12,161 nt of DNA from Planctomycetaceae bacterium (GTDB lineage: Bacteria; Planctomycetota; Planctomycetia; Pirellulales; Thermoguttaceae), in NCBI GenBank assembly GCA_031278315.1, contig JAITKS010000349.1, forward strand, positions 1 to 12,161, in the 5' to 3' direction. A model generated the notes under the pieces. The model had not been told where the DNA came from. It did no database searches and was given only the letters and a program-made list of their open reading frames with translations. Position 1 is the first letter of the stretch. Each line of letters opens with the position of its first letter. This document shows, piece by piece, positions 1-7,561 of the stretch. The position numbers and the translations under genes were made by a program.

Positions 1-35
1 AAAGATGCAGGCGGGACGCCTGCGTTCCCGCCGGC
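1..35. repeat. G+C-rich palindromic repeat with two alternative hairpins
   Basis: This short G+C-rich block stands out in A+T-rich surroundings. GCAGGCG (7-13) pairs with CGCCTGC (17-23) across a GGA loop. Overlapping it, GGCGGGA (10-16) pairs with TCCCGCC (26-32). The two hairpins exclude each other. It lies about 110 bp beyond the stop of the last minus-strand gene and could stop transcription or protect the 3' end, but no clear T-run follows within the window. A dispersed REP-like palindrome is the simplest reading. Confidence 0.6.
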
Positions 36-83
36 TAAAATATTTTTTAGTAATTCACTTAAATTGAAAATCTAAAATTACAA

Positions 84-110
84 TCTCTGTGTCCTCTGTG
101 TCCTCTGTGG
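84..110. repeat. 9-bp tandem repeat array, CTCTGTG type
   Basis: Three units of about 9 bp (consensus TCCTCTGTG on the plus strand) end in GTTAATAAAA. The array lies just downstream of the last gene of the minus-strand run. A second, more diverged array of the same type occurs at 4276-4320 and ends in TCAATAAAA, so the array and its flank are a shared dispersed element. From memory, CTCTGTG-type arrays recur between genes in several unrelated bacterial phyla; no function is known to me. Confidence 0.7.
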
Positions 111-145
111 TTAATAAAATAAATTATTTCACTGAATACGTTACT

Positions 146-979
146 TTATTTTTTAGTACAAAAATCGATAAAAATATAACGCCGATTTTCCGGTAAACAC
201 CAATCGAAAAGAATAGAATCAAGAAACCCGAATAACGCTTTCATACATTCGTTTAATCCGAAAATTCCGACAAAACCAACAGTCCGATAATTCTGATCGA
301 AATACTTTGAACACAATATCCGTAACTCTTCAAATTGCTGATAACGCCAACTTTTTCCGTGTTTTCTAAACATTTTTCTTGCCCAAGTATGTAAACCCGC
401 CGCAACAAGATTTTCTGCAAATAATAATTTTCCGTCACTTTTTAACGCTTTGTGAATTTGTTCAAACATTTCATGTTCCGCATTTTCATGAACTCTCGCT
501 ACTCCCCCAAGAACAGACTTAAAACAAATTACATCAAAATGATCCTCATAAGGAATATTTAATGCGTCAATTGCTTCATATCTAATTGATTTTTTCAATT
601 CAGGATATTTACCATGAATAACCGAAGCGGCATTTTCAGGATTTTCTAAATCCGAACAAATAACATCCGCACCCAACGAAGCAGCCCAAAGCGAAAGACC
701 TCCGCAACGTCCGCCTAGTTCAAGTACCTTTTTATCTTTTAATAAATTTAAATTGCGATCACATGAATTTTCTGCCCGCACCGAAGTCCTGCATACCGGA
801 AAACAAATTTTACTGAATACACTTTTACACTGCCGAATCTCATAATCCGATTCGTATAATACTCTACTTTTATCCGATATCCGCAAACACCGCTCCCAAA
901 AATAAACCGCCTTCGACCAATTGAATTTGTCCCATTCAATAATATCCGAAATAGTAACCAGCTCTTTATTATTTTTCAT
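146..979 (-). CDS. Class I SAM-dependent methyltransferase (glycan modification, probable)
   Basis: Predicted cytosolic 277-residue methyltransferase. The SAM-binding core is visible: motif I VLELGGRCGGLSL at residues 85-97 (Gly-rich loop after strand 1), an acidic strand-2 end CSDLE (D110) expected to contact the ribose, and FDVICFKSVLGG (148-159) as motif-IV-like strand 4. About 80 residues precede motif I. The ATG at 979 has no Shine-Dalgarno sequence and sits 22 bp past a repeat copy that ends in the CCTGAAAGGGCG palindrome. It is last in the polysaccharide gene run, 110 bp after the aminotransferase gene, so O- or N-methylation of a sugar or sugar intermediate is likely by context. The substrate cannot be told from sequence. 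The methyltransferase class is clear; the role in glycan synthesis is inference. Confidence 0.8.
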   Translation of the reverse strand: MKNNKELVTISDIIEWDKFNWSKAVYFWERCLRISDKSRVLYESDYEIRQCKSVFSKICFPVCRTSVRAENSCDRNLNLLKDKKVLELGGRCGGLSLWAASLGADVICSDLENPENAASVIHGKYPELKKSIRYEAIDALNIPYEDHFDVICFKSVLGGVARVHENAEHEMFEQIHKALKSDGKLLFAENLVAAGLHTWARKMFRKHGKSWRYQQFEELRILCSKYFDQNYRTVGFVGIFGLNECMKALFGFLDSILFDWCLPENRRYIFIDFCTKK

Positions 980-1000
980 AATATCGACAATTATTAATCC

Positions 1001-1088
1001 GATCGCCCTTTCAGGATTTCGGTTTGATTAATCTTTGAAATTCATAATCCAAGAAATTTGAAAATAAAAATTTCATTGGATATATTAC
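1001..1088 (-). repeat. Dispersed intergenic repeat, copy A (palindrome-tailed subtype)
   Basis: Read on the minus strand, it begins TGTAATATATCCAATGAAAT, continues through TTATGAATTT and ATTAATCAAACC, and ends in the palindromic tail CCTGAAAGGGCGATCGGAT. Copy B (9296-9378) matches along its whole length, and other copies share the first 50-60 bp. It fills nearly the whole spacer between the aminotransferase stop and the start of the last methyltransferase gene. If transcribed it would give the intergenic RNA a small GC-rich hairpin just before the start codon. Confidence 0.7.
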
Positions 1089-1089
1089 A

Positions 1090-2241
1090 TTATTTATTCA
1101 ACAAAATATCTTTAATTGAATTTGTGACGTAAAATAATTCGTCATTTGTCATGAGCGGAAAAATCGGCAGCGAAATACCGCCTTGCCATCGGCGTTCAGC
1201 ATTAGGAAAATTTTCCGGCAAAAGATTATATTGCATTCGATAATAAGTCATTCGATGCAGCGGTTTGTAATGAACCGAAATACCAATTCCGCGAGCGTTA
1301 AGTTGTTTAATAAATTCATCACGGCTAACAGGCGATTCCTCTGTTAGTACAATAGGAAAAAGATGCCATGAATGTTCATGCCAATTACATTGTAGAGCAG
1401 GCAAGTCTAATTCTTTTAATTGTTCTAGTTCTTCAAAATAATGTTTTGCGCATCGTTCACGTTCTTTTCTGAATTCTTCAGCGCGTTCAAATTGTGCCAA
1501 TCCGACAGCTGCATTTATATCAGACATATTGTATTTGAACCCCGGAGCGATAACATCGTATTCCCATTTATTCATAGTAGTGAAACGGTCCCAGATATCG
1601 CGGTTTATTCCGTGCAGTCTCATACATTTTATACTTTCATAAGTATCTTTATTTTCAGTAACGATCATTCCGCCCTCGCCGCTTGTTATTGTTTTATTCG
1701 CATAGAAACTATAGCAAGTGATATTTCCAAAACTACCGACATACCGTCCGCTATATTTTGTTGGAAAAGCATGAGCAGCATCCTCGATCACCTTGATATT
1801 ATGCCGCCTGCAAATTGGTAAAATTTGAGACATGTTCACACTTTGACCAGCATAATGCACTAAAATAACCGCCTTGACATTGGGATGTTTCTTAATACCA
1901 GCTTCTAAAATTTCAGGTGAAAGTAACGAAGTTTTATATTCGACGTCGAGAAAAACGGGGTCCGCGTTGAGGTAACGGATAATTTCGGCGGTAGCAGTGA
2001 AAGTCATAACGGGTACGAAAATTTTATCACCGGCTTTAATGCCGATAGAATTTACAGCAAGATGTAACGCTGCCGTACATGAATTTACTGCAAGAGCATA
2101 TTTCACGCCGATAAAATCAGCAAATTTTCGTTCAAATTCTAAACACATATTGGCGGTCGTAAGCCAACCGGATTGAATAACGCGAGTAACATATTCTAAT
2201 TCGCGTCCTGAACAATCTACTTTAGAAAAGGAAATTTTCAT
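1090..2241 (-). CDS. DegT/DnrJ/EryC1/StrS (ArnB-type) PLP-dependent sugar aminotransferase
   Basis: A 383-residue fold-type-I aminotransferase of the family that moves an amino group, usually from glutamate, onto a 4-keto (or 3-keto) nucleotide-linked deoxysugar. Visible landmarks (numbered from the ATG at 2241): NSCTAALH at 53-60 (cofactor phosphate region), EDAAHA at 153-158 (Asp to the pyridine nitrogen), GSFG at 169-172, and FYANKTITSGEGG with Schiff-base Lys183. The later RLHGIN and PGFKYNMSDINAA stretches are typical of the family. Length is normal. A TTG two codons upstream (2247) extends the frame, but ATG at 2241 fits family N-termini (MKISFSKVD). No Shine-Dalgarno sequence is seen. 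It starts only 23 bp after the sugar transferase stop, the tightest pair in the cluster, which suggests co-transcription. It implies an amino-deoxy sugar in the glycan; the dehydratase that would make its substrate is not in this window. Confidence 0.93.
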   Translation of the reverse strand: MKISFSKVDCSGRELEYVTRVIQSGWLTTANMCLEFERKFADFIGVKYALAVNSCTAALHLAVNSIGIKAGDKIFVPVMTFTATAEIIRYLNADPVFLDVEYKTSLLSPEILEAGIKKHPNVKAVILVHYAGQSVNMSQILPICRRHNIKVIEDAAHAFPTKYSGRYVGSFGNITCYSFYANKTITSGEGGMIVTENKDTYESIKCMRLHGINRDIWDRFTTMNKWEYDVIAPGFKYNMSDINAAVGLAQFERAEEFRKERERCAKHYFEELEQLKELDLPALQCNWHEHSWHLFPIVLTEESPVSRDEFIKQLNARGIGISVHYKPLHRMTYYRMQYNLLPENFPNAERRWQGGISLPIFPLMTNDELFYVTNSIKDILLNK

Positions 2242-2264
2242 ATTCAAAAAATATTTGTTGAATG

Positions 2265-2858
2265 TTATTTTTTAACGATTACGTATAATGTCTTAAAAAT
2301 AAGACACAAATCGATCAATAGTGATTGATTTTGTATGTATTCTTTATAGAGATCGAGTTTTTGAGGCAGTATTTTATTGCGATAGATAATATTCGGATTA
2401 CTTGATGTTGTTAGAATTTGCTCTTCATTTCGATACATTATTGAAGCGTTATCAGTTATTCCCGGTCTAACTTGATGAATGATTTTCCAGTGTTCAGGAA
2501 ATACGTTGACCCATTCGCGAACTTCAGGACGAGGTCCGACAAAACTCATATCGCCAATCAAAACGTTATACAATTGAGGCAACTCATCGATTTTAGTTTT
2601 ACGTAAATACCAACCGATTGATGTTATTCGTGATTGATCGCCGGCATGAAATTGATCACGCTGCGAAATATCACAAACGTGCATAGAACGAAATTTATAC
2701 AAAACAAAATCTTTGCCGAAACGTCCAACCCGTTGTTGACAAAATAAAATCGGTCCCCTTGATGTTATTTTAATTAAAACCGCAGCTGTTAAAAAAATTG
2801 GTATTAATAGTATCAATCCAAAGATTGATAAAAAAATATCAAATAACCGTTTTAACAT
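2265..2858 (-). CDS. Initiating sugar-phosphate transferase (bacterial sugar transferase family, WbaP/PglC type)
   Basis: A 197-residue monotopic phosphoglycosyl transferase that moves a hexose-1-phosphate from a UDP-sugar to undecaprenyl phosphate at the inner face of the membrane, starting repeat-unit assembly. It matches the small (PglC/WcaJ-core) form: a hydrophobic re-entrant helix at about 8-30, QQRVGR (41-46), FRSM (56-59), the catalytic Asp-Glu pair in KIDELPQ (D91, E92), and GDMSFVGPRPE (102-112). The N-terminal multi-spanning domain of full-length WbaP is absent, which is normal for this form. Start is ATG at 2858 without an obvious ribosome binding site. The short link to the downstream aminotransferase gene resembles the PglC/PglE pairing in other loci, which may mean the first sugar is an amino-deoxy sugar; that is inference. 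Confidence 0.93.
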   Translation of the reverse strand: MLKRLFDIFLSIFGLILLIPIFLTAAVLIKITSRGPILFCQQRVGRFGKDFVLYKFRSMHVCDISQRDQFHAGDQSRITSIGWYLRKTKIDELPQLYNVLIGDMSFVGPRPEVREWVNVFPEHWKIIHQVRPGITDNASIMYRNEEQILTTSSNPNIIYRNKILPQKLDLYKEYIQNQSLLIDLCLIFKTLYVIVKK

Positions 2859-2888
2859 TATTTCAGCGTTTTAAGGTTAAGGTTTTTT

Positions 2889-3094
2889 TGTAATATCTCA
2901 TTGGAATTTTTGTTTCTTTTGAGATTACGAAATAAACGAAATAACAAAATTCACGAAAAATTTTATTTCATCTTTTTTTTGTCTATTCTTTTTTTCATCT
3001 ATTTCGTATTTCAAAAAAATAAGGTGAAAAATAAGGTTAGTTTTAAATTTATCACTCCAAAAAAGTGACAAACAAAAATTCCGCTGATATTATA
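2889..3094. repeat. Inverted pair of the intergenic repeat (MITE-like, about 206 bp)
   Basis: A plus-oriented copy starts at 2889 (TGTAATATCTC, then GGAATTTTTGTTT) and a minus-oriented copy ends at 3094. The reverse complement of the second begins TATAATATCAGCGGAATTTTT. The outer 25 bp or so therefore form terminal inverted repeats around an A+T-rich interior. The minus-oriented copy (about 3011-3094) also matches the 7562-7650 copy over about 85 bp, including AAACTAACCTTATTTTTCAC. The spacer additionally holds ACGAAATA/ACGAAATAA direct repeats near 2927-2943. It separates the ExoA-like gene from the sugar transferase gene. A non-autonomous mobile element is possible; no target duplication could be established. 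Confidence 0.5.
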
Positions 3095-3115
3095 AAAATA
3101 GTAATTTTGCACAAT

Positions 3116-4165
3116 TTATTGTATTCGATCAGCTAACGGGAATTGCCGCTCTTTTTCGGATTTCATAATAAAAAGCGGGAGCGTTATGATTCCAAGTAAT
3201 GATCCGATTCCATAACTCAAATGAATAATAAAAAATGTCAGACATAATATAGGAATATGCTTATATTGTTTTTCGCAAGTCTGAATAGACGAAATAAACG
3301 TTAGAAGAAAATATAAACCGAGCATTACAAACCATGTCCATAATAGAATCTGAAAAACCGTACCTAAAAACGGTAAACCAATCAGAGCTAAAACAAAAAT
3401 TAACGGTACAAAATGACGAACTTGTAATCCGTAACCGGTTATCCATGTCGAGTAAATATTCCACTTGCCGTTGACCGCACAACTTTGAATGATTCCGCGA
3501 AATGTAGAACGGCAAAAATAAATAACACTAATATCCGGCGATAATACAATTTTACCTCTATTTTTTCTAACTCGTGAAAATAATTCTGAATCTTGATTAC
3601 GTACTAATCGTTCATCGAAATAGCCGAAACGCTTGAAAAAACCGCCCCGAAAACAGCCGAATGGAACACAATCAGATTCACGTTCAGGCAAACGGTATTT
3701 ACGGCGGTAAACCGCTGCCATGCCAAACGGATGACTCGCAGCCGCTGAAATAATATGACCCGCAAGACAAGGAATACTTGGTTCAATTTGCCAGTAACCG
3801 CCGACAACATCAGCCGTAGTACGGTTCAAAACCTCTAAACATGACGAAATATAATTAGATGAATATTGACAATGACAATCCAAAATAAAATAAGCGTCTA
3901 TTCCTTCTGAATAACGTTTAAGCACAAGATTATTACTAATCGGTTTAATCGCATCGGGGTTGTCAACTAAAATAATTTGATGATTTCTTTTCTGATATTC
4001 TACAACAATATTTCGCGTAAAATCTGTACTCGCCCCATCGACACAAACTAAAACCGCATTGGGAAACGACGCCGTCTGCGTCAATATAGAGTCAAGACAA
4101 CGAGCAACAAATTTCTCCTCATTACGCATCGGAACTATTAAAACAATTCGTTTATCTAAATTCAT
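3116..4165 (-). CDS. ExoA-like family 2 glycosyltransferase with C-terminal membrane segments
   Basis: A 349-residue GT-A glycosyltransferase that resembles succinoglycan-type ExoA enzymes, which add a sugar to a lipid-linked oligosaccharide at the cytoplasmic membrane face. Numbered from the ATG at 4165: IVLIVPMRNEE (7-17), DGASTD (43-48, nucleotide binding), DCH (96-98) in place of the usual DxD, as expected for the ExoA group, VGGYW (121-125), HPFGMA (145-150), NQDSEL (190-195, the ED-type catalytic region) and NGKWN (232-236). Three hydrophobic segments follow at about 253-271, 272-294 and 304-332. The frame also has an ATG at 4192, but that codon lies in sequence repeated as non-coding DNA near 10790-10812 (AGTCCGATACGTAA there), so the internal ATG is preferred. 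No Shine-Dalgarno sequence precedes either start. Confidence 0.88.
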   Translation of the reverse strand: MNLDKRIVLIVPMRNEEKFVARCLDSILTQTASFPNAVLVCVDGASTDFTRNIVVEYQKRNHQIILVDNPDAIKPISNNLVLKRYSEGIDAYFILDCHCQYSSNYISSCLEVLNRTTADVVGGYWQIEPSIPCLAGHIISAAASHPFGMAAVYRRKYRLPERESDCVPFGCFRGGFFKRFGYFDERLVRNQDSELFSRVRKNRGKIVLSPDISVIYFCRSTFRGIIQSCAVNGKWNIYSTWITGYGLQVRHFVPLIFVLALIGLPFLGTVFQILLWTWFVMLGLYFLLTFISSIQTCEKQYKHIPILCLTFFIIHLSYGIGSLLGIITLPLFIMKSEKERQFPLADRIQ

Positions 4166-4195
4166 TTTGATTATAAAATAATTACGTATCATACT

Positions 4196-4266
4196 ATGAA
4201 TTTCAGCTCTTCAAATTCATAATTCAAAAAAGTTGAAAAACAAAAATTCAATTGATTTATTACAAA
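4196..4266 (-). repeat. Dispersed intergenic repeat, copy C, with hairpin
   Basis: Read on the minus strand it begins TGTAATAAATCAATTGAATT and continues TTGTTTTTCAAC, TTTTTTGAATTATGAATTT. It aligns closely with copy A, the D copy at 7562 and the E copy at 3011-3094. Its inner end forms an inverted repeat (ATGAATTT at 4196-4203 and AAATTCAT at 4213-4220). The adjoining 4183-4205 sequence recurs near 10790-10812. It lies between the GT4 stop and the ExoA-like start. Confidence 0.6.
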
Positions 4267-4275
4267 AAATTTCAT

Positions 4276-4320
4276 TCTCTGCGATTTCTGTGATCTTTGT
4301 GATTTCTGTGATCTCTGTGA
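4276..4320. repeat. Five-unit 9-bp tandem repeat, TTTCTGTGA type
   Basis: Five units of exactly 9 bp: TCTCTGCGA, TTTCTGTGA, TCTTTGTGA, TTTCTGTGA and TCTCTGTGA, followed by TCAATAAAA. It is the diverged partner of the 84-110 array. It lies in the 219-bp spacer between the GT4 and ExoA-like genes, next to repeat copy C. The rest of this spacer (4321-4384) shows nothing recognisable apart from a GATGCAG start at about 4349 that recalls the 1-35 repeat. Confidence 0.75.
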
Positions 4321-4384
4321 TCAATAAAACGATTGGAAATAATTCGAGATGCAGACACGGCTGAATAGTAACAAAAAATTGCAA

Positions 4385-5593
4385 TTATTCTGCGTTTACG
4401 TTCCAAGGCGGGACTGGGCGTTCTCCTTGAAATTTATTGATAAAAACGTATTCTAAAATTTGTTTCATATAGTCTGCAACGATTAACGAAGTTAAACGGT
4501 GCCGATGTTTTATTGCATTACTTTTCCATTGCTCGACAATAAATTTATTTTCGATACAAAATTTAATACTGTTTGCAAGACTTCTAACGTCGCCGGCTTT
4601 TAATATTTGACCGCATTGAAAACCTTCGATTAAATCTTTACTTCCGACGTTATCGCTTGCAATTGTGCCTAATCCGCAAAAAATCGCTTCGGCAATTGCA
4701 ACGCCCCAACCGTCGTGCCGACTCGGTAACAACAAGATGTCGTTTTTTTGAATATATTCAAAAACTTCGGTGTTTGTACATTTACCAAGAAAATGAATTT
4801 TCTGCTCTAATCCCATCGACCGTATTTGATCTGACAACTGAACAGTTCGATCAAAACCGAGTATATCACATGTCCAATTTAAGTTTTGTAAAGATGAAAA
4901 TGCTTTGAAAATAAGGTCTAATCCTTTGCGGTAATGTTCCTGCAAACCGGCAAGATGAATAAAACGAATCGGTTCTTGTTCTGATTTAATTTGACGAGAT
5001 GAAATTGTCTGTTGAGTTATCGTTATCGGTTGTAATGCCGGTTGAGTTATAGGTTGAGTTATAGATTGATCGACGCAATATAACATTGGGAAAATTTTTG
5101 TTTCATTAAATCCGAATCGATTAAACGCCGCTGCGCCTAGATTTCCCAGTGCTAATATAGCTGATACTTTTGATCTGTATTTCAATGCGTTCAATCGATA
5201 ATTTAATTCTCTTGCCAATCCCATAAAAAAAGTATATTGACGCGGACGTTCCGAGAATATAACAAGTTTTGTATCCGTTGTTTTGATAATTTGAGGAATA
5301 CAAAGTTGAAAGAATTTTTCGCGCGGTTGAAAACTCAGATAAATATGAATTGCATTTGCATTAGCAGTTATAATATCGCGTGCTAGACTAGAAGAATCAT
5401 TAGTTTGATCCAAATATATTGAGTTGATTTTTCCGAGTTCGGGTGATTGTAAATTTAATCCTTTGTACATTGAATTTGTTTTATGCTCAAAAACGGCAGT
5501 AATTTTTCCCTGCCAAAGATGAGCCAGCTCTCGAAAAATTCCAGTATAATAATGACACGGGAACGCAAGCCAACAAACAATATCCATATTCAT
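4385..5593 (-). CDS. GT4-type (GT-B fold) glycosyltransferase with repeat-built linker
   Basis: A 402-residue retaining GT-B glycosyltransferase, expected to add a sugar to the growing lipid-linked unit in the cytoplasm. Numbered from the ATG at 5593: the N-terminal acceptor domain ends at IFPMLYCVD (about 167-175); the C-terminal nucleotide-sugar domain starts at IRFIHLAGLQ with RKGLDL (222-227). Then follow IHFLGKC (266-272), LLLPSRHDGWG and the sugar-binding D(x7)E pair D294/E302. Asp in the first position of that motif is a common variant. Between the domains, residues 176-208 are low-complexity (ITQP repeats, Gln/Thr/Ser-rich) and come from a DNA tandem repeat at about 5011-5066. The frame extends to a TTG at 5608, but ATG at 5593 or 5587 gives a normal family N-terminus. 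There is no clear Shine-Dalgarno sequence. Donor and acceptor sugars cannot be told. Confidence 0.9.
   Translation of the reverse strand: MNMDIVCWLAFPCHYYTGIFRELAHLWQGKITAVFEHKTNSMYKGLNLQSPELGKINSIYLDQTNDSSSLARDIITANANAIHIYLSFQPREKFFQLCIPQIIKTTDTKLVIFSERPRQYTFFMGLARELNYRLNALKYRSKVSAILALGNLGAAAFNRFGFNETKIFPMLYCVDQSITQPITQPALQPITITQQTISSRQIKSEQEPIRFIHLAGLQEHYRKGLDLIFKAFSSLQNLNWTCDILGFDRTVQLSDQIRSMGLEQKIHFLGKCTNTEVFEYIQKNDILLLPSRHDGWGVAIAEAIFCGLGTIASDNVGSKDLIEGFQCGQILKAGDVRSLANSIKFCIENKFIVEQWKSNAIKHRHRLTSLIVADYMKQILEYVFINKFQGERPVPPWNVNAE
5011..5066 (-). repeat. In-frame short tandem repeat encoding ITQP motifs
   Basis: GTTGAGTTAT occurs at 5011-5020, 5041-5050 and 5053-5062; the last two lie in a 12-bp tandem duplication of GGTTGAGTTATA (5040-5063). 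On the coding strand this gives SITQPITQPALQPITITQQ in the linker of the GT4 enzyme. The 12-bp unit keeps the frame, so changes in copy number would alter linker length without breaking the protein. Confidence 0.8.
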
Positions 5594-5688
5594 ATTAAAA
5601 GACTCCAATTTGAATTTTCAATTTTCGTTACAAAAAATAAAACCGAAATTCATAATAACGAATTAATAACCGTTTTTTTTTCTGCATT

Positions 5689-6330
5689 TTATTTTTTGCA
5701 TTCAAATGCGATTGCGTTTTTAAAACGTTCTTCTGATTCGACTGATTTGAACATTTCGTCTTCACAATCGTTGAAACTGCATTGTCGAATATTTACAAAA
5801 CCTGTGTCTGTTAATTCTTTGTGTAATGATTTAGCGTCCCACATCCACAAATGAATCGAACCGAATATAAAATGCAGAGCAGCTTTCAAACCTTGTGTTC
5901 GTTCTTCTTTACAACCTGTATGGATACTTTTAATGAAATCGTAATTAGCGGTAACGTTCCCCGTATCTAATTCGTTGATATATTTTCTTGCCATTTGTTC
6001 CAAGTCCGGCAGGACGCAGCGAAAAATTCCTGTTCGGCTGCCTTTCAACATTTTATAAGTATTCCGAATAACACGCCGAAACGCATTGAGAGAAAAATGT
6101 TCAAGTACATGAGAACAATAAATGCCGTCGCAAGTGTTATCTTGAATCGGTAATCCTTTTTCGATATTTCCGTATTGAACATTGTTTGGAAAAATTACGT
6201 TGAGTTGACGGCGTAATAATTTTCCGAGCAGCGGAATTTTTTGTATTCGCAATGTCGGCGATGCATCGAAGTTAATCCAATTATCGGGTGCGCAAAGTCC
6301 GCAGCCGTATTGTACGTAAATTTTATTCAT
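5689..6330 (-). CDS. Small SAM-dependent methyltransferase (methyltransferase-11-like)
   Basis: A 213-residue class I methyltransferase of a short type often found in polysaccharide loci. Motif I is at the extreme N-terminus (VQYGCG, residues 6-11), followed by WINFD (18-22) with an acidic strand-2 end, IQDNTCDGIYCSHVLEH (62-78) covering motif IV and its HVLEH helix, and an FRCVLPDLE strand (103-111). The C-terminal part (SLHKELTDTGF) is the family's usual closing unit. In related proteins motif I also lies within the first 15 residues, so the protein is complete. ATG at 6330 has no Shine-Dalgarno sequence. It may methylate a sugar, or a glycan end as a chain-length cap; the context supports glycan synthesis but nothing here sets the substrate. 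Confidence 0.87.
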   Translation of the reverse strand: MNKIYVQYGCGLCAPDNWINFDASPTLRIQKIPLLGKLLRRQLNVIFPNNVQYGNIEKGLPIQDNTCDGIYCSHVLEHFSLNAFRRVIRNTYKMLKGSRTGIFRCVLPDLEQMARKYINELDTGNVTANYDFIKSIHTGCKEERTQGLKAALHFIFGSIHLWMWDAKSLHKELTDTGFVNIRQCSFNDCEDEMFKSVESEERFKNAIAFECKK

Positions 6331-6438
6331 ACAAAATTTCTAAAATTCAATTTAATTTTTGGTAACTAATTAATATAAAATTTGTAAATTCGTGTATTAT
6401 TTTTGTGTGAGTTGATTCTTTTTATTTCGTTTTTAATT

Positions 6439-7461
6439 TTAAGCTGTTTTACGTAATTTCTCTTTTAGATTTGCTAATTGAAAGTACAAAGTTTGTTTTA
6501 TTCTGCGCAATATTGAATTTATCACGCACTTAAATTTAGCGATTTTACAACCGTTTAACGCATTATAAAAATCTGTTACGTACCAAGGTAAATAATTAGA
6601 ATTTTGTAAAAATTCGCGCTCGTCGTTACCGATACTTTCATGAATTTCAGCTAGCATGAGAGGCTGTTCAAATTTTGGAACATCGTTATAACGTGCTGCG
6701 ATACTATGCAGCTTTAATTTGAGAAATAGTTCTTTCCATTGACCGTTATATTTATTGACAAGTAACAAATTTTCTTTAATGCGGTCATAAACAGCGGCAA
6801 TATTTCTAAAATATCCTTTTTGTAAATTTAACGTAAGAGAGTTCGGAGTTACGCGGTACCAAAGTAATCGTTCCGGTACGAAAGCAATTTTCGGATTCAA
6901 TGAAAGAGAATGCCAGTTGAATATTCCGTCTTCTACTCCGAATATTTCGGTTGGAAAACGTAATTGTCCGGTTTGGATAAAATCGGTTCGCCAAAGTTTC
7001 GACCATAAAAAACAATTCGCTAATAAATCTTCGGTAGTGAGTTCGTTACCTTTACCTTTAATAACGAAACGTTCAAATTTAGATTTTTGATGCTGATGAT
7101 TTGTATCGTACAGAAAATAAGTCATGTCGGCGTTTTCGAGATCAGCGGTATTTACAGTTTTTTCGCATAGTGTTGGTTTCATTATGTCGTCGCTATCGAG
7201 AAAAGCGGTATATTCACCTCTTGCTAAATCTAGTCCGGTATTTCTTGCTGGACCCGGACCGGAATTTTTTTGATGAATTACAATCATTCGCGGTTCTTTC
7301 TTTACGTATTCATCTAGTATCTCCGCCGAGTGATCTGTTGAACCGTCATTGATACAAATGATCTCAATATCGTGCAATGTTTGTCTGATTGCTGAATCTA
7401 AACATTCGGCAAGATATTTCTCAACATTGTAAACAGGAATAATAACGGATACTTTAGGCAT
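6439..7461 (-). CDS. Family 2 glycosyltransferase (GT-A, soluble type)
   Basis: A 340-residue inverting GT2 glycosyltransferase that should transfer one sugar onto the lipid-linked repeat unit at the cytoplasmic membrane face. KVSVIIPVYNVEKYL opens the Rossmann-like half; INDGSTD (37-43) binds the nucleotide; GPGPARNTGLDLARGEY (68-84) and the DxD-type metal site FLDSDD (87-92) follow at normal spacing. An FGVEDG segment near 175-180 likely carries the catalytic acid-base region. The last third is basic and amphipathic (KFKCVINSILRRIKQ) with no clear membrane span. ATG at 7461 fits the family start exactly; no Shine-Dalgarno sequence is seen. The 108-bp spacer to the downstream methyltransferase gene is A+T-rich with nothing recognisable. 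Confidence 0.92.
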   Translation of the reverse strand: MPKVSVIIPVYNVEKYLAECLDSAIRQTLHDIEIICINDGSTDHSAEILDEYVKKEPRMIVIHQKNSGPGPARNTGLDLARGEYTAFLDSDDIMKPTLCEKTVNTADLENADMTYFLYDTNHQHQKSKFERFVIKGKGNELTTEDLLANCFLWSKLWRTDFIQTGQLRFPTEIFGVEDGIFNWHSLSLNPKIAFVPERLLWYRVTPNSLTLNLQKGYFRNIAAVYDRIKENLLLVNKYNGQWKELFLKLKLHSIAARYNDVPKFEQPLMLAEIHESIGNDEREFLQNSNYLPWYVTDFYNALNGCKIAKFKCVINSILRRIKQTLYFQLANLKEKLRKTA

Positions 7462-7561
7462 TTGATTTTGTAATTATTGTTAAACTGATTTAACTTAAAT
7501 TTTCAGTTTGAACAGTTGAATTTGTTGAATTTGTTATTTAATAGGAACGATAAAAAAATCG

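Noticed and set aside
1441..1821. Plus-strand open frame of 126 codons inside the aminotransferase gene
   Set aside because: Antisense shadow of a conserved catalytic region.
5483..5854. Plus-strand open frame of 123 codons across the GT4/methyltransferase junction
   Set aside because: Antisense shadow of two well-supported minus-strand genes; no domain and no ribosome binding site.
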